A DNA stretch of 64,000 bases from Incumbomyces delicatus (GCA_017655985.1 JACJVS010000004.1:930001-994000); one strand, 5' to 3'. Counted from the first letter of the stretch, positions 52,836 to 63,543 are shown. The notes: generated by a model not told the origin, from the letters alone. A program made the numbers and translations.

Positions 52836-54894
52836 CTTGTCCCAATTCTGCCCTTTCGTCGGTTGACTTTTGATTCTGACTTAACGAACGTGGGATGAAG
52901 GAAGGACGAAAACGAACATATGATCAAGATAAAGAAGAAAAAGAAGAAGAAATCGAACAGGGCTTCCCACTCCAACGTGGTGAGTAAGTAAGGTGCGAAG
53001 TCGACCCTAGCTAGGTGCCTGCCAGAAGTGAAGGTAGAATGACGAATTTCGCTCGGCACTGAACTGCCCCAGTATTAGAGGAACCGGAGGGGACGATTTG
53101 ATTTCGACACATTATATCTGTCTCCTTCACCATTTATGAGGAGCAGCAAACGAGTTTCGTCATAGTATCAATTGCCCCTTGCAACGAAGTCAATATCAAA
53201 TTCGAAATATGATTTTCCTACACGGTCGACCTTCAGGTTTCAAGACAAAACATTCCGCCGACCTCGCTCACGGTTACCCACCAGGTGCAGCAGCAAGCAT
53301 CCGCTGCCAAGCACGAGTTCTTTCTATATTCTCTTCACTGGGACGTGTCAGCTGTGAAGGACTTCCGCCGTTAGGGAGCCGGATCGTACTCCCTTTGGCC
53401 TTGTGCCCACAAGTAATCTCGTGCCGTCAACGGAGATCAATTAAGGTTGGTTTCGCCTGGCTTGTCAGACCAGTCCTGTGAGAAGTGAGAAGCTCGAGTT
53501 GTTGTAGAAAACTTAAGATGATAGATGGACAGCCGCATATGTAGCACAGCGTTCGGAGATTTGTGGCAATGATACCGCGTTGGATCTTGAGATTTGTCCA
53601 CATCTTTCTCTGGCACGTGCTCTGGTTGCTCTAGTGTCTTTGGATCGGAGGAAGGGTACCTCAACCATGAGCCATACCTCTGGTTGCAAATCTTGACTTT
53701 TCTGTACCTCACGGACCAAGATGCTGGAACCATGAACCAAATCGTCGGCAACAATGAGCCAGAAGTCTAAGTATTGGCAAACACTAACGCTGTCTCAATC
53801 CATCACCGTAATTTTGTAAGGACCACAGGATCGCCCAAGCAAAGCTTCTGCTCCCCTACCTCGCATCGGCTGCGGTGACATACGTTAGCTAGGGACGGTC
53901 TTGGGACCGGGCGCGGCGCCGCTTTTGCAACACATCATTAAGACTCTTGTCGAGGGATGCAGCTGGTCTGCATGTATTAGTTGAAGACCATGACAACCTG
54001 GAAGGCTTCTGCCATAAGAAGCGCGCTGCGCTAGGCTTGGCTTTAGGGAATATTCTTGTTGAAACACAATTGAATCAGAATGCTTGACATCAGTTGACCA
54101 TGGATGGTTAAAGGTCGAGTTTAATACAGGTTATTCAGATGTAGATCAAATGTAGCTCAAGCTAGCAACATCGTGGCCCCACCTGGCTTGGGTTTATAGG
54201 GTCGTATCTTGGGTTTTAAGAGCAAGATCCTTCAATGTTTCAACTCAAAAACGAACGCAAAACATTCCGAGACCATTTTGTATTTGTCATGTGCAAGAAA
54301 GAAGTGTCGTATTTTAACCCTCTGTCTGGCTTAGCCCCTCACTAGTAGTATCTTGTTAAGAGCAACAGTTCGTCTGAAATCCAAGTAAATACACGCAAAG
54401 GACAAAGTAGGACCGCTTTTCACGCCTAGTGATCGATTCTGAAAGAAAGTCTGTTGTGAGCCGAAGAAATGGTCCCAAATATTCCATTCCAAGAATGCAT
54501 AGAGCAATGAGTTGAGCTTAATTGATGATGGAAAACGCCTTCCAAGCAACAAGTTACAACAGAGGGTATCTCAGTTCCGCATATTGTCAAAAATCCATTC
54601 AACGCTAGTTGCAAGAGCCACCGGATCATCAACACATATCGTGAGAAAAATTTCGTAAAGTCGTCACTCTTTGCATAGAGTATTCGTCAATGTCTCTCGC
54701 CAAACAGAGCTTAAGTCCAAGAATTATCTAGTTGTTGTCTCGCCAGTAGCCACAGCAACAAGTGCTTCGAGCCGATCTAGGTTGCTTACACGCCTTTCGT
54801 GCGAGGATTGAGAGGAATGGATTTGGTTGGAAGCATACCTTCCTTGAGGAGGAGGGACAGGCATCGGCGGTGCTAGGCAGGGCTACAAGCACGA
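52836..54894. other. 2.1-kb interval without a supportable gene
   Basis: Left part is the promoter of the secreted-protein gene. Right part (about 54.3-54.9 kb) is likely the 3' UTR of the C2H2 gene. Only short frames in between. Confidence 0.5.
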
Positions 54895-56787
54895 TTAGCT
54901 CTGTAAATTGCCCAAACTCTTGCCACGACTCACTGTATGCTGAGTGTCTCCTGCTAGCAACTGCGGCTCGATAAAGCCGTTGCTGGGCATGATAGTGGGA
55001 TGAATCTCCGCTGCAGAAGTCCCTGGCGTAGGCACCCCGTCGCTGCTGCTGGAGTCTTCTGGAGAAGTACGGTGGGCTGCACTCGGTCCACTGTAATGGC
55101 CTACCCGTTTGATACGTTTGGAGGCCGAGCTTTGGAGGCTGAGAGCTTCCTTCGCTATTTGATGGGGTGCTTGCACATTTGTGTTTTGGGCCGGGGGGCC
55201 CATCATAGGCGAGGAGGGAGAATGATGTGGTTGTTGATTCTGCCGAAGGTGGTCGATATGCTGCATCGTGTCTTGTCCCCACATTGTGGTTGGTCGGCCA
55301 CTGTCATCAATTTCCGGATATTGACTGCGACGCGACCGTTCCCAAGAAGCCTGGTGTGCGTGAGCGCGTCTTGGTTCCCCAAGATCTGGAGCAGCAAGTA
55401 GCATTTGGGGTGGGTTTCTGGCCGAATGAGGTGGGGAAAGGTTGCGTCTAGGTGGAGTGCTCGGTCGATATTGTACCTGATCAAACGACTCTATGCCAGG
55501 AAGCCGAGGGGCTTGACCAGCTGCAGACATTGCATTAGACGCATACGCTGGCTGTGGAGCATCTGGCGTTTGCGAATACGTTAAACCACTTGTAGCCGGT
55601 CTATTATAATTTGGATTTAGGTTGGAATAGGTCGATGGGTGCCAAGTCCGCCGTCGCCAGTCGTCAGCTGGAGATGTGTGCATGACAGGGGCTTGGGGGA
55701 AAGTTGACGATGTGGGACTCGATACCATACTGGAAGTGTTTGTGCTCGGTACGGCAGGTCCAGGACCATAGGAGGAGCCGTACTGTTGAGGGTAAAGAGA
55801 TTGGTAGGGGTTGGTACCAGATGGTACAGACAACCGCCGGCCAGGAGCTCTAGATCCCGCGATGAAGGTCGCTCCTCGTGAACTCGAGGACATGGGTGAG
55901 CCTAGGACGGAAGTAAAGGTTGGGCTGCTAGGCGTTGCGGGGAACGTAGCAGATGTGGGAGTGCTCAGGTCCCCCGGAGAATGAGCTGGGTAATTCGAGT
56001 AGGTTGGAGGAGTTGTAGGTCTATTGTCACCAGCCATGAGCAAAGGAGGCGGGCGTCGTCTAGCGTCCGCGGCATTACTATAGACAGACGAAGTAGAGCC
56101 AATGCTTGAGGTCGACAAATTTCTGCTATGCCCTCGACCATGGCTGCCGGTGCTTGACATTGTACTGGTTCGAGGTCTCGGTGCCGGCCGCACCCGATCC
56201 GTTCGAATTTGTCGCTGGTAACGAGTGCCGGTAGCGGCTAACGAGTCTGTCGGAATTTCCTCGTTGACGTGAACGGTCTGTGCATGTTGCCGCAGATTGT
56301 CTAGACGCGAAAACCGGCGGTTGCAATGGCACTGGAAAGGTCGTTCGCCAGTGTGCTTGCGAATGTGCCTAGCGAGATGTTCGCTCCTTGTGAAACTCAG
56401 TTGGCAGGGAGGATATCCGGTGCAGAAGAAGCGTTGACCTTTCTTCTTGCGGCTGCCAGAGCCGTCATCATCCGGCTCTGCTTCATTGTCGGAGCCTTCA
56501 TTCTCTTCGGCACTGTCACCGACTGCCGCGTCAGATGTAGAGCGCTTGCGTTCGTGCTTCTGCGGCTTTGCTTTCTCCATCGTTGCTTTTGACTCCTCCT
56601 GCGTATTGTGGGACTCTGCATCGGGATTTGTCATCGAGAGATCTGGGCCAGGAATAGTCGCGACGTCGGAGGGCCCGGGTGATCGGACCCTCACCGTGGT
56701 TCGGGTAGTGGGGAGAGCATTGTCTTCGTTGGACTTTTGATTCTGAGACGATCCACTGTTGATCATCAGAGCTGAAATGGCAGCCAT
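54895..56787 (-). CDS. C2H2 zinc-finger transcription factor (Usv1/Rgm1/Com2-like finger pair)
   Basis: Nuclear regulator, one exon, 630 residues, ATG 56787. An acidic, KRKKR-flanked region precedes two adjacent fingers. Finger 1 is C122-x5-C128-x12-H141-x3-H145 (SFTRSEHLARHIRKHTGERP). Finger 2 is C153-x-C155-x12-H168-x4-H173 (RFSRLDNLRQHAQTVH). The recognition helices (RSEHLAR, RLDNLRQ) are of the stress-element-binding type known from yeast Usv1/Rgm1/Com2. The remaining 450 residues are Ser/Pro/Gln/Tyr-rich and disordered, suited to activation or repression. The upstream region is over 2 kb, consistent with a regulated gene. Assignment to a named fungal regulator is not possible from this alone. 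Confidence 0.87.
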   Translation of the reverse strand: MAAISALMINSGSSQNQKSNEDNALPTTRTTVRVRSPGPSDVATIPGPDLSMTNPDAESHNTQEESKATMEKAKPQKHERKRSTSDAAVGDSAEENEGSDNEAEPDDDGSGSRKKKGQRFFCTGYPPCQLSFTRSEHLARHIRKHTGERPFQCHCNRRFSRLDNLRQHAQTVHVNEEIPTDSLAATGTRYQRQIRTDRVRPAPRPRTSTMSSTGSHGRGHSRNLSTSSIGSTSSVYSNAADARRRPPPLLMAGDNRPTTPPTYSNYPAHSPGDLSTPTSATFPATPSSPTFTSVLGSPMSSSSRGATFIAGSRAPGRRLSVPSGTNPYQSLYPQQYGSSYGPGPAVPSTNTSSMVSSPTSSTFPQAPVMHTSPADDWRRRTWHPSTYSNLNPNYNRPATSGLTYSQTPDAPQPAYASNAMSAAGQAPRLPGIESFDQVQYRPSTPPRRNLSPPHSARNPPQMLLAAPDLGEPRRAHAHQASWERSRRSQYPEIDDSGRPTTMWGQDTMQHIDHLRQNQQPHHSPSSPMMGPPAQNTNVQAPHQIAKEALSLQSSASKRIKRVGHYSGPSAAHRTSPEDSSSSDGVPTPGTSAAEIHPTIMPSNGFIEPQLLAGDTQHTVSRGKSLGNLQS

Positions 56788-57073
56788 GTTGTTGGGTCGT
56801 GCCCCGATTTCAGAAAGACAATGGCGAAGTAGGCGTGTGGCGACAAGATAGTGCTTCCATCAAGCTAAGTGATCTCAAATGTGTCGCGATCGTATACGTT
56901 GCCCCACGGACCTGAGATACTGCTAGACCTCTATGACGATCGCGGGACACGGGATGGCTTGAGCCGGGGTAGGTGGGAGCGGCGAAAGATGTCAGATAGT
57001 GGTCGAATACATGGTTGTAATGGTAGTAGGATTCACAACCTGCTCCGATTGTCACTCTGGCTCAAGCGTTAGA

Positions 57074-57083
57074 TACCTAGGTA
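57074..57083. repeat. TACCTAGGTA palindrome, copy 4
   Basis: Exact 10-bp palindrome about 290 bp upstream of the C2H2 start codon. Confidence 0.8.
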
Positions 57084-58169
57084 CCAAAGGCTGAACGACA
57101 CTGCAAAACGATGGAAAGCGCGCAGACAGGAATGTGCCTGATCAATGACTGTTCGAGGAGTGGGCTGGGAACCAGACCGTGGAGACGCGCGGGCTGATCG
57201 GCCGAGCAATATTACTACCAACAATCCCTACGGGCATAGAGTGGGGACGCAAGAGACGACTGATGACGCCACGCTCAAGTCGACAAGGCTGCAGGCGCCA
57301 AATTTAGTTGCAAGAAGAGAGACGATGGATACGACGGGCAAAGGGAAAGGCGGACAGGAGTAGTGATGATGTTGTCCACTGAATGGATGGAGGCAGAGTA
57401 ATACTCATGATCGCAAAGCATGTGGGTGTCAGTGTCAACTTTAGCCTTTGAACAAGTAAGAGGGTGGAGCCTGCGGGACATGAGCGTAGGTTGGAAGTGT
57501 TCTTGGTATGCGGCACCATCGCTCGTCCTTGCATAAGAGCAATGTGCGACCGTCGAAGGAGAGTGGCACATTGCAGTTGATGCGTAAGAATAAGCGGGGC
57601 ATCGCCGACTCCAATGCCACGCCGCCAGCAGTCTCGCGGGGGCGTCTGTGGCCATTGGTGGACGCTAACCTTTACCTGCCAGGGCCACTGGCATCCATGG
57701 ATACCATGCTGGGTGTGGATATTGCTGGTCTTCCATTCGCCAAACCACCATGTTTGATGTGCACACGTTCTTCCGCACTCTCATATTCTGTCAGCTCCTG
57801 GGTCATCGGATGTGGAGGAATGCAGTTCAATTGTACGACTGCAAATTCTGGCCCATTTGACAATGTGCTGCTTCTTCGGAAGACGTGAGTTACGTAGATG
57901 CCCACATAGTTGGGTTTCCCTCGAGGATGAGCCAGTCCCGTGGTGCCTGCGCCGAAAGATAATGTTGGTTTAATGGTCCTGATGGATTACGGAACTATTG
58001 TATGAGCTCTACTGTGAACCCAGACGACCAAGGCGTCCACAAATCTCAAGTCGAAAGAATTGTGTTTCCATTTCCGTGTCGGCCATACCTAATAGGTAGG
58101 TATGATCAACACACTCGCAGAGTTCTTATCAAAAAGGGCAGTAAACGTCATACTAACGGGAAAGCATGT

Positions 58170-58183
58170 ACTTCGTACGAAGT
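58170..58183. repeat. ACTTCGTACGAAGT palindrome
   Basis: Perfect 14-bp palindrome. Its core recurs as TACGAAGTAC at 60081 and 60386 and as TACGAAGTCC at 61536. Confidence 0.8.
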
Positions 58184-58979
58184 CCAGATTCAGGTACCAG
58201 GGCGTGCCTGACGCACCCTTTCGGCAGCAATGTTACCAAGCCGCAACGATCTTTTTAGATACACTTCTACGTTTGGCTTTCTTGGTCGTAGTTGCCGCGC
58301 AGAGAGTCCACAGAGGAGCGTGATCATGCAGGCCTCTTTGCGCCACTCTCTCCCAGAATAGCCGAGCGAAGAAGCTCGCTTTCCCGAGGTCTCCTGACTT
58401 GTTCTTAATCGGGCGTTTCATGGACATCCAAACCATGTTCAGGCGTGCGGACGTGCGTGTGACATTTTCAAGGACCACCATACTTCTCGTTCTAGCTGCC
58501 CTGACAGCCCGCTTCACATTGTCAAACCTTTTGTGTTGCTTGTGGCGGAACGGGAAATCGATGTTTCTATCTACACGCATATGGTGCATTTGTCGTTGTT
58601 GTAGGGCGTGCTAGGCACGTAGTATTTTTTTTCAGTCTCTGTTTATGTTACCGATCATCTAAGGGGATAAATACAGCACGGGTTGATCCTGACTATATAA
58701 TGGAGTCACTCCAACTTAAACACAGTTAAATTTGACACGCGAGCTTGAGCTTCGAAGGCTGTCATTGCTCTCTATTCTTCGCTCCAAAGTCCTTCAACTT
58801 CTAGCGAATAGGTTTCAAACTCGGGCATTGAACATTAACCACGCTTCGGAACGCTCAAACCCAGGAGGGTGTTGTGACTACCCACAAGTACGCTTTTGTT
58901 CCGAATCATTAGTCGTAGAGCTCATTCTTCCATACCGAGACCCAATCCCTCCATCCATCTATTTGAAAAGAAAATTCGT

Positions 58980-59621
58980 TCATAGGTCATCATCATTTTG
59001 GACCTGCCAACTCAAAATCTGCATCCACAGGAACAGGACTATAGCATTTCGTGTTAGTTTACGTCACGGATCGACGACATTACTCACTAGTTGATATCAA
59101 CGCCCATGAAAACGCAGCTTTCCAACATGAACAAATATTGCTTTGTGTTAGCCATGCCAACGTCTCGACGGATATCCCACGGTACGTCTGTCCAGTAACG
59201 TAGGCGTTACAATTTGCATTGACGTTGCCAGAAGGACCGAAGAGTTGTAGCGCGGTCTCAATGAGTGTGGTCAGCCAAAGGACGAAAAGGATGAAAGATC
59301 CCAGCAAGATGATGCCCGGTATTAACAGTCGTTGTGCTGCCAGGATAAGGATGAGACCGAGGAAGAGCAGCGTCAGAGACGAGGTGACGATTCCAAAAGG
59401 GAACAGCCTGCACACTGGATTAATCAAGATGCCCAGTCGTGGGTAACAGAAACAGACCATGGTATGCCAACTTCCAACTGATTCTGCACAACAATGAACC
59501 ATGCAAATATTCCCAAGACTGTCGCAGCACCGGCCAGAATGACAAATATCCATATATTCAGCTGAACCTCTGGCCAACGGTATTTGCGTCGGGTCTCTCG
59601 GTACACGATTTCGGTCGCCAT
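58980..59621 (-). CDS. Four-helix membrane protein, MARVEL-like
   Basis: Small integral membrane protein, likely of the plasma membrane or secretory pathway. I read three exons (59621-59458, 59407-59088, 59038-58980) with introns of 50 and 49 nt, giving 180 residues. TM1 is IWIFVILAGAATVLGIFAWF, TM2 FPFGIVTSSLTLLFLGLILI, TM3 the LLIPGIILLGSFILFVLW stretch. TM4 is created only by the last exon (WKAAFSWALISTILFLWMQ). Between TM3 and TM4 lies an extracellular loop with three cysteines and ETLAWL, a layout common in fungal MARVEL proteins. The last intron has a strong GTGAGT donor, CTAAC branch and TATAG acceptor. The first intron donor (GTCTGT) is weaker. Confidence 0.75.
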
Positions 59622-59744
59622 TGTGGGTTGTTACGAATTGAGTATTCGAAGTGAAGGCTTGTCGACCAATATGAGGTAGTGCCAGCTATCCGCAGCCCGA
59701 TCTTCAGAGCAGAGACATTTGGGCAGTAATGATCGTGGTTGCGC

Positions 59745-59772
59745 TTCGAGTAACGTTCGAGTAACGTTCGAG
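59745..59772. repeat. Tandem 11-bp repeat, 2.5 copies
   Basis: TTCGAGTAACG twice, followed by TTCGAG; identical units. Confidence 0.8.
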
Positions 59773-60300
59773 GACTATTCGTGCCGTAGGGCGAGTCAAG
59801 GTACGGTGCGAAAGGGTAAGATCCAGACTGTAGAGAACGTTTAAGATGGACAATGGATTGATTGTCGTCGAATCCACGTTGAGTGGTGCAAAATGTAAAG
59901 CTGCCCAAACGACCGTGAAGCGGTTACGGCAGTGACCAAACAACAAGAATCGAGCAACTTGCGACAGGTTCTGTCGGAACGCCGGGTTGATTCTAGCGCC
60001 TCCAAGCTCTTGTTTTGAGGGGTGCCGTACTCTGGATTGAGCCACGAGGTAACACTTCAAGAAGCGCTCGGTTGTGCATGTACGAAGTACTGGTAAGTGA
60101 ATGCCAATACCTTGCGCTACGAAGTCGATACAATGAATGAAGCAAGTATAGATGCCCCATGGGGATTGTGTATGTACTGAGTGTGTTGGTAATCTGTGGT
60201 GATGATGCAAAGCCCTTGTGCCTCGTTGCACCAGCAACCCCGTCTCGAAGGCCGATTAATGGCTTAGAACACTCGAAGTGGGCCAAAATTTCATTGGGCT

Positions 60301-60319
60301 TACTCCGTATTACGGAGTA
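60301..60319. repeat. TACTCCGTA-T-TACGGAGTA inverted repeat
   Basis: Nine-bp perfect arms around a single T. A half-site TACTCCGTAC also occurs near 19110. Confidence 0.8.
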
Positions 60320-60481
60320 CTACGTAGGAGCCTAAAAAGCCTGATGTCCCACGCGCCTCATCGAAGTGCAGAAGAATTTAACAGGTACGAAGTACACCTG
60401 TGGAATTCTTAACGGGGAACACCTGGGCACTCTAAGCCCCGACCTTAGCATCAACGTCAAATGAGCATCCTATCGATTATT

Positions 60482-60507
60482 GATCAATCTGGTCGATCAA
60501 TCTGGTC
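60482..60507. repeat. Tandem 13-bp duplication across a stop codon
   Basis: GATCAATCTGGTC occurs twice in tandem; the second copy includes the stop codon and last codons of the SnoaL-like gene. Confidence 0.8.
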
Positions 60508-60901
60508 GAGCATGAGACCTCACCACATCCACGTCGAAAAGTGAGTGGACTTCAACGATCTTGCCGTCCTTGAAATCGTACACCACGTTTTCCGTATAGG
60601 AAAACGGTTGCTGATCTAGTTTGATGCCAACTAGCTCTCTTGTTAACTCATTGACAGTGAATATGAGCACAGCAGCAACATGAGTTTCGTCCGCGACAAG
60701 GCGCTTGATTCTTATTTGCACATTCGGTCCAATGATGTTTCGCTGCAAAAGTCTTTTATATCCCTCTAGACCCAGCTGGTTGCCGTTGTGAACAACATCA
60801 CCGGATACGAATTGAGCCATGCCCTCAAGGTCATGATTCGTGATAGCTTTGATGTAGTTTTGATAAACTTCGCTTAGAGACGTGGTGGCTGTTGAAGACA
60901 T
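60497..60901 (-). CDS. SnoaL-like / NTF2-fold protein
   Basis: Small alpha+beta barrel protein of the SnoaL-like superfamily, members of which act as cyclases, isomerases or ligand binders. One exon, 134 residues from ATG 60901; an in-frame upstream extension has no ATG. Features: a first helix (SLSEVYQNYIKAITNHDLEGM), the strand VHNGNQLGLEGYKRLL and IRIKRLVADETHVAAVLIFTV. The C-terminal YTENVVYDFKDGKIVEVHSLFDVD is the clearest SnoaL signature. There is no signal peptide. No polyketide gene lies nearby, so a biosynthetic role is not supported. Confidence 0.82.
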   Translation of the reverse strand: MSSTATTSLSEVYQNYIKAITNHDLEGMAQFVSGDVVHNGNQLGLEGYKRLLQRNIIGPNVQIRIKRLVADETHVAAVLIFTVNELTRELVGIKLDQQPFSYTENVVYDFKDGKIVEVHSLFDVDVVRSHARPD

Positions 60902-61875
60902 GTTGCACAAAACGTGGGTTTCCAAACCGAACAGTCAACAGCTCACTGTAATATGAGAGTGGCTAATCGAACATTCCAAAGGTTTTGCGAGACGTGCAGC
61001 TACTTATCTTAACATGTAACACGAGGCTGAACCGCATAGAGAGAAGATAGGGCCTTCCAGCAGTTTGATCAGCATTTCCGGTTGGAAGGAAATTTTCCGC
61101 TGAATCTGGTAGTCAATGCCGCCGCTTTTGGAGGATTTCTTCCTTCAATGCCAAGCTCGCTCCCCAATCTTTGTTTCACATGAGCACCTACGTACCACAG
61201 GCACCATGCTAAGCAGAAACAATCCTATCTCAGAAACAATAAGGGATCCTTTAGACCCCATTCGTGTCAATTTCAGGGCCTGCTTCTGTTTCGCACACGT
61301 GGACCAGCTCGGAAAATAAAGCGGGCATGGTGGTCTTACTAGAAAGATCAGCTCGCAGGGGATTTGGCAGAGTACTGTGCCATTTAATACTGATCGAGTT
61401 GGATTTGTGACTATTATTATCGGGAACCGTGCGAAGAGTGAGTGCGAGCCACAACTAATACACCGAGAAATCAAAGTTGGAGCGTGACTTTATGCTTGGC
61501 GTATATTTTTACATATCCGGCATGGACTCATGCAGTACGAAGTCCTTGGTAGTCGTGATAGTTCCGCTAAGCTGAACGTGTACCTACTAGCGTCAAAACA
61601 TCGCCTACGAATGCCCTACATTATCACCACTCCTACCTCCACTACCTTCAGTGGTTGGGTCTCCAGGTAGGATCGATGTATATTCTAGGAGCCTATCCTA
61701 CCCGGAGGCGGACGGTCAGGAACCGCTGAGGTCGACGGCGGCACCATCATCACCGTGGGAGCCTCTGGGATGCTTGGAACGACCAGCAACTTCACTGTGA
61801 CATGGCGGAAATAGACCAAGGGTGTCCAGCCTAGGTCATCTGCCTGTCCGCCGTTCTCCACCGTCTGTGTTTTTC
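60902..61875. other. Intergenic region between the SnoaL-like and type I membrane protein genes
   Basis: 974 bp. Contains TACGAAGTCC at 61536. The segment 61685-61879 is open on both strands with coding-like composition but has no identifiable product. Confidence 0.4.
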
Positions 61876-62798
61876 TCACTTGCGGGTGAATTTCTCCTTC
61901 AGGCTGCCAACGTCGCTGTCCGATTCCACAGATCCAACCGGAGCTCGCTTCTGCTTGCGGGCCATCCAGATGAGAGCGCCAACGAGCCCTAAGATGACAG
62001 CACCCAAAGGTACGCCGACGCCGGCACCGACCTTGACAACGTCATTATTACTCTTGTTGTTGCTGCAGCTGACCGATGCACTTTCGGTGACCGACTTGGG
62101 CAACTCAAACTCGCGAGCGGGACGCTTCAACCAGATGCTGCCCGCATTCATTCTGCCTCTGGCGCCTTCCACGAAGTGGAACGTTATGTCGACTTTTTGG
62201 GCATCTGTCCCTTGGAGAAGTCCCTCACTGGCATCCCACATCCAGTATCCTTGGCGGTTGTCGATGATGTCACCTTCGAAGGCATTGCTGCCTCCCTCCG
62301 CGTAGGCACCGGTGACCTTCATAGTCATGTTCTCTTCAAAGAAGCGTCCGTCCCAGGTGACTGGCGGCCTGTGTGTCAACAGAAATCCACATGAATGCTA
62401 GGTGCGAATGTTTTCTTACCAAAATAGGTCTGACCAGCGTCGAGAATTGCTTCGTAGCCGCGCGGATTGGGGCTGCAAAACGGTGCGGACATGCCATAGC
62501 GGTTCGCACAGACGAGGAACTTTCCAGAATTGTCTTCTGCGGCGGTTGCTATAGGAGGCCGAGCGGACGTGGTTGTCACAACGCTCTCATTGACTATCTG
62601 AAAGGAGACTTGATTGGTCAAAGCGGCTGGCATCGGACTGACCGTGCTCGCGGCTCCGTTGACAGTGGTCGTGGTGGGAGTGATGGTCTCGACACGGCCG
62701 TCGGCGTGTACAGTTGCCCATTTGCTCGGAGGCGCGGCCAAAGTGAGACCGGCGAGGCCGAACAAGGCCAACTTGATAGAGAGACTGGATGAGACCAT
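61876..62798 (-). CDS. Type I single-pass membrane protein, fungal surface, unknown function
   Basis: Two exons (62798-62420 and 62360-61876) with a 59-nt intron give 287 residues. Splicing joins GQTYF to VTWDGRFF, a strand pattern common in fungal surface proteins, and I chose the acceptor (GCCGCCAG) for that reason. A signal peptide occupies 1-20, then a Thr-rich stretch. An ectodomain follows with CANRYGMSAPFCSPNPRG, an N-glycosylation-like NMT site and SIWLKRP. The membrane helix VGVPLGAVILGLVGALIWM is near 230-252, preceded by VSCSNNKSNN and followed by a basic stop-transfer (ARKQKR). The cytosolic tail of about 28 residues is short and acidic-basic. No family name can be given with confidence. 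Confidence 0.8.
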
Positions 62799-63077
62799 GG
62801 TCACTGTTTCTACCTTATGGATAGCTGCTGAGCACTGGAGGTGGCGAGAGAACAAAGCACTGTGGATGAAGCTGGAAAGGACTGAAGCTCGCGGGGGAAG
62901 GACGATGCGAGTTAGGAAGATATAGGTACTTGCATTCTGTCCTGGGATCCCCAAACGCTCAAACTTCTGGGCAATCTTGTGGCCGTGGGGTGTGCCAGCA
63001 CGATAGCACCTCAAACCATCCTCGTGGCATGCAGGCTTCCTCACCTTCGACCTACAATAGACCAATCAGCGACGTGG

Positions 63078-63543
63078 GTTGGGGGCTCTGTTGGCCAGGT
63101 TGACGAGCCGTCCGACCCGTCCTGTATCGGTCTTATCCATAGTCGCTATTAAGCCCTAGTCATATTCAATTATGTTCTTGTAAAATCCTCGAATAAAGTC
63201 AATCCAAGTGTCTTGGCAATGCTGAGCGGAGGGCAATTGGGGGACTCTTGGCAAGGTGGGCGAGCCGTCCGAGCCGTCCTTTGTCGATCTTGTCTCTAGT
63301 CTCTACGATGTTGCAGTCATATTCTCGTAGGAAGCTCGAGCTAAGTTGAGCCGAGTTTCTCGGCGATACTTAGCGGAGGGTGATGGGAGGACTCTATTGG
63401 TGACGTTCGTGAGACATGCAAGCTATGCACTGTCCATCTTATCTAATCTCTGCATTAAGTTCTCTTCACATCTAATCAGATCCCTATGAGTATCCTCCGT
63501 TGTAGCATTAAGCTAAATATCTCGTCGGTACCTTGGCGGGGGG
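63078..63543. repeat. Three diverged tandem copies of a ~155-bp unit
   Basis: Units at about 63078-63234, 63235-63382 and 63383-63543. Each starts TTGGGGG/ATGGGAGGACTCT and has a centre with GTC-ATCTT-TC-TAGTC. Each ends near GGC-ATxCTxAGCGGAGGG, or the shorter TTGGCGGGGGG in copy 3. Copies 1 and 2 share CGAGCCGTCCGA-CCGTCC exactly. Copy 3 is the most diverged but keeps TCTTATC-TAxTC-CT-ATTAAG with copy 1. Confidence 0.7.

Larger units (their letters stand above)
56788..58979. other. 2.2-kb upstream region of the C2H2 gene
   Basis: No supported gene. Holds TACCTAGGTA (57074-57083) and a 14-bp palindrome ACTTCGTACGAAGT (58170-58183). A basic minus-strand frame at 58233-58589 has no recognisable domain. 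Confidence 0.5.
59622..60496. other. Promoter of the MARVEL-like gene / SnoaL-like gene 3' flank
   Basis: 875 bp, no gene. Contains 2.5 copies of TTCGAGTAACG (59745-59772), TACGAAGTAC at 60081-60090 and 60386-60395, a near-palindrome TACTCCGTA-T-TACGGAGTA (60301-60319) and two copies of GATCAATCTGGTC beginning at 60482. Confidence 0.5.

Noticed and set aside
58233..58589. Basic 118-codon minus-strand frame
   Set aside because: No domain, and the Lys/Arg-rich end could be chance; not enough to call a gene.
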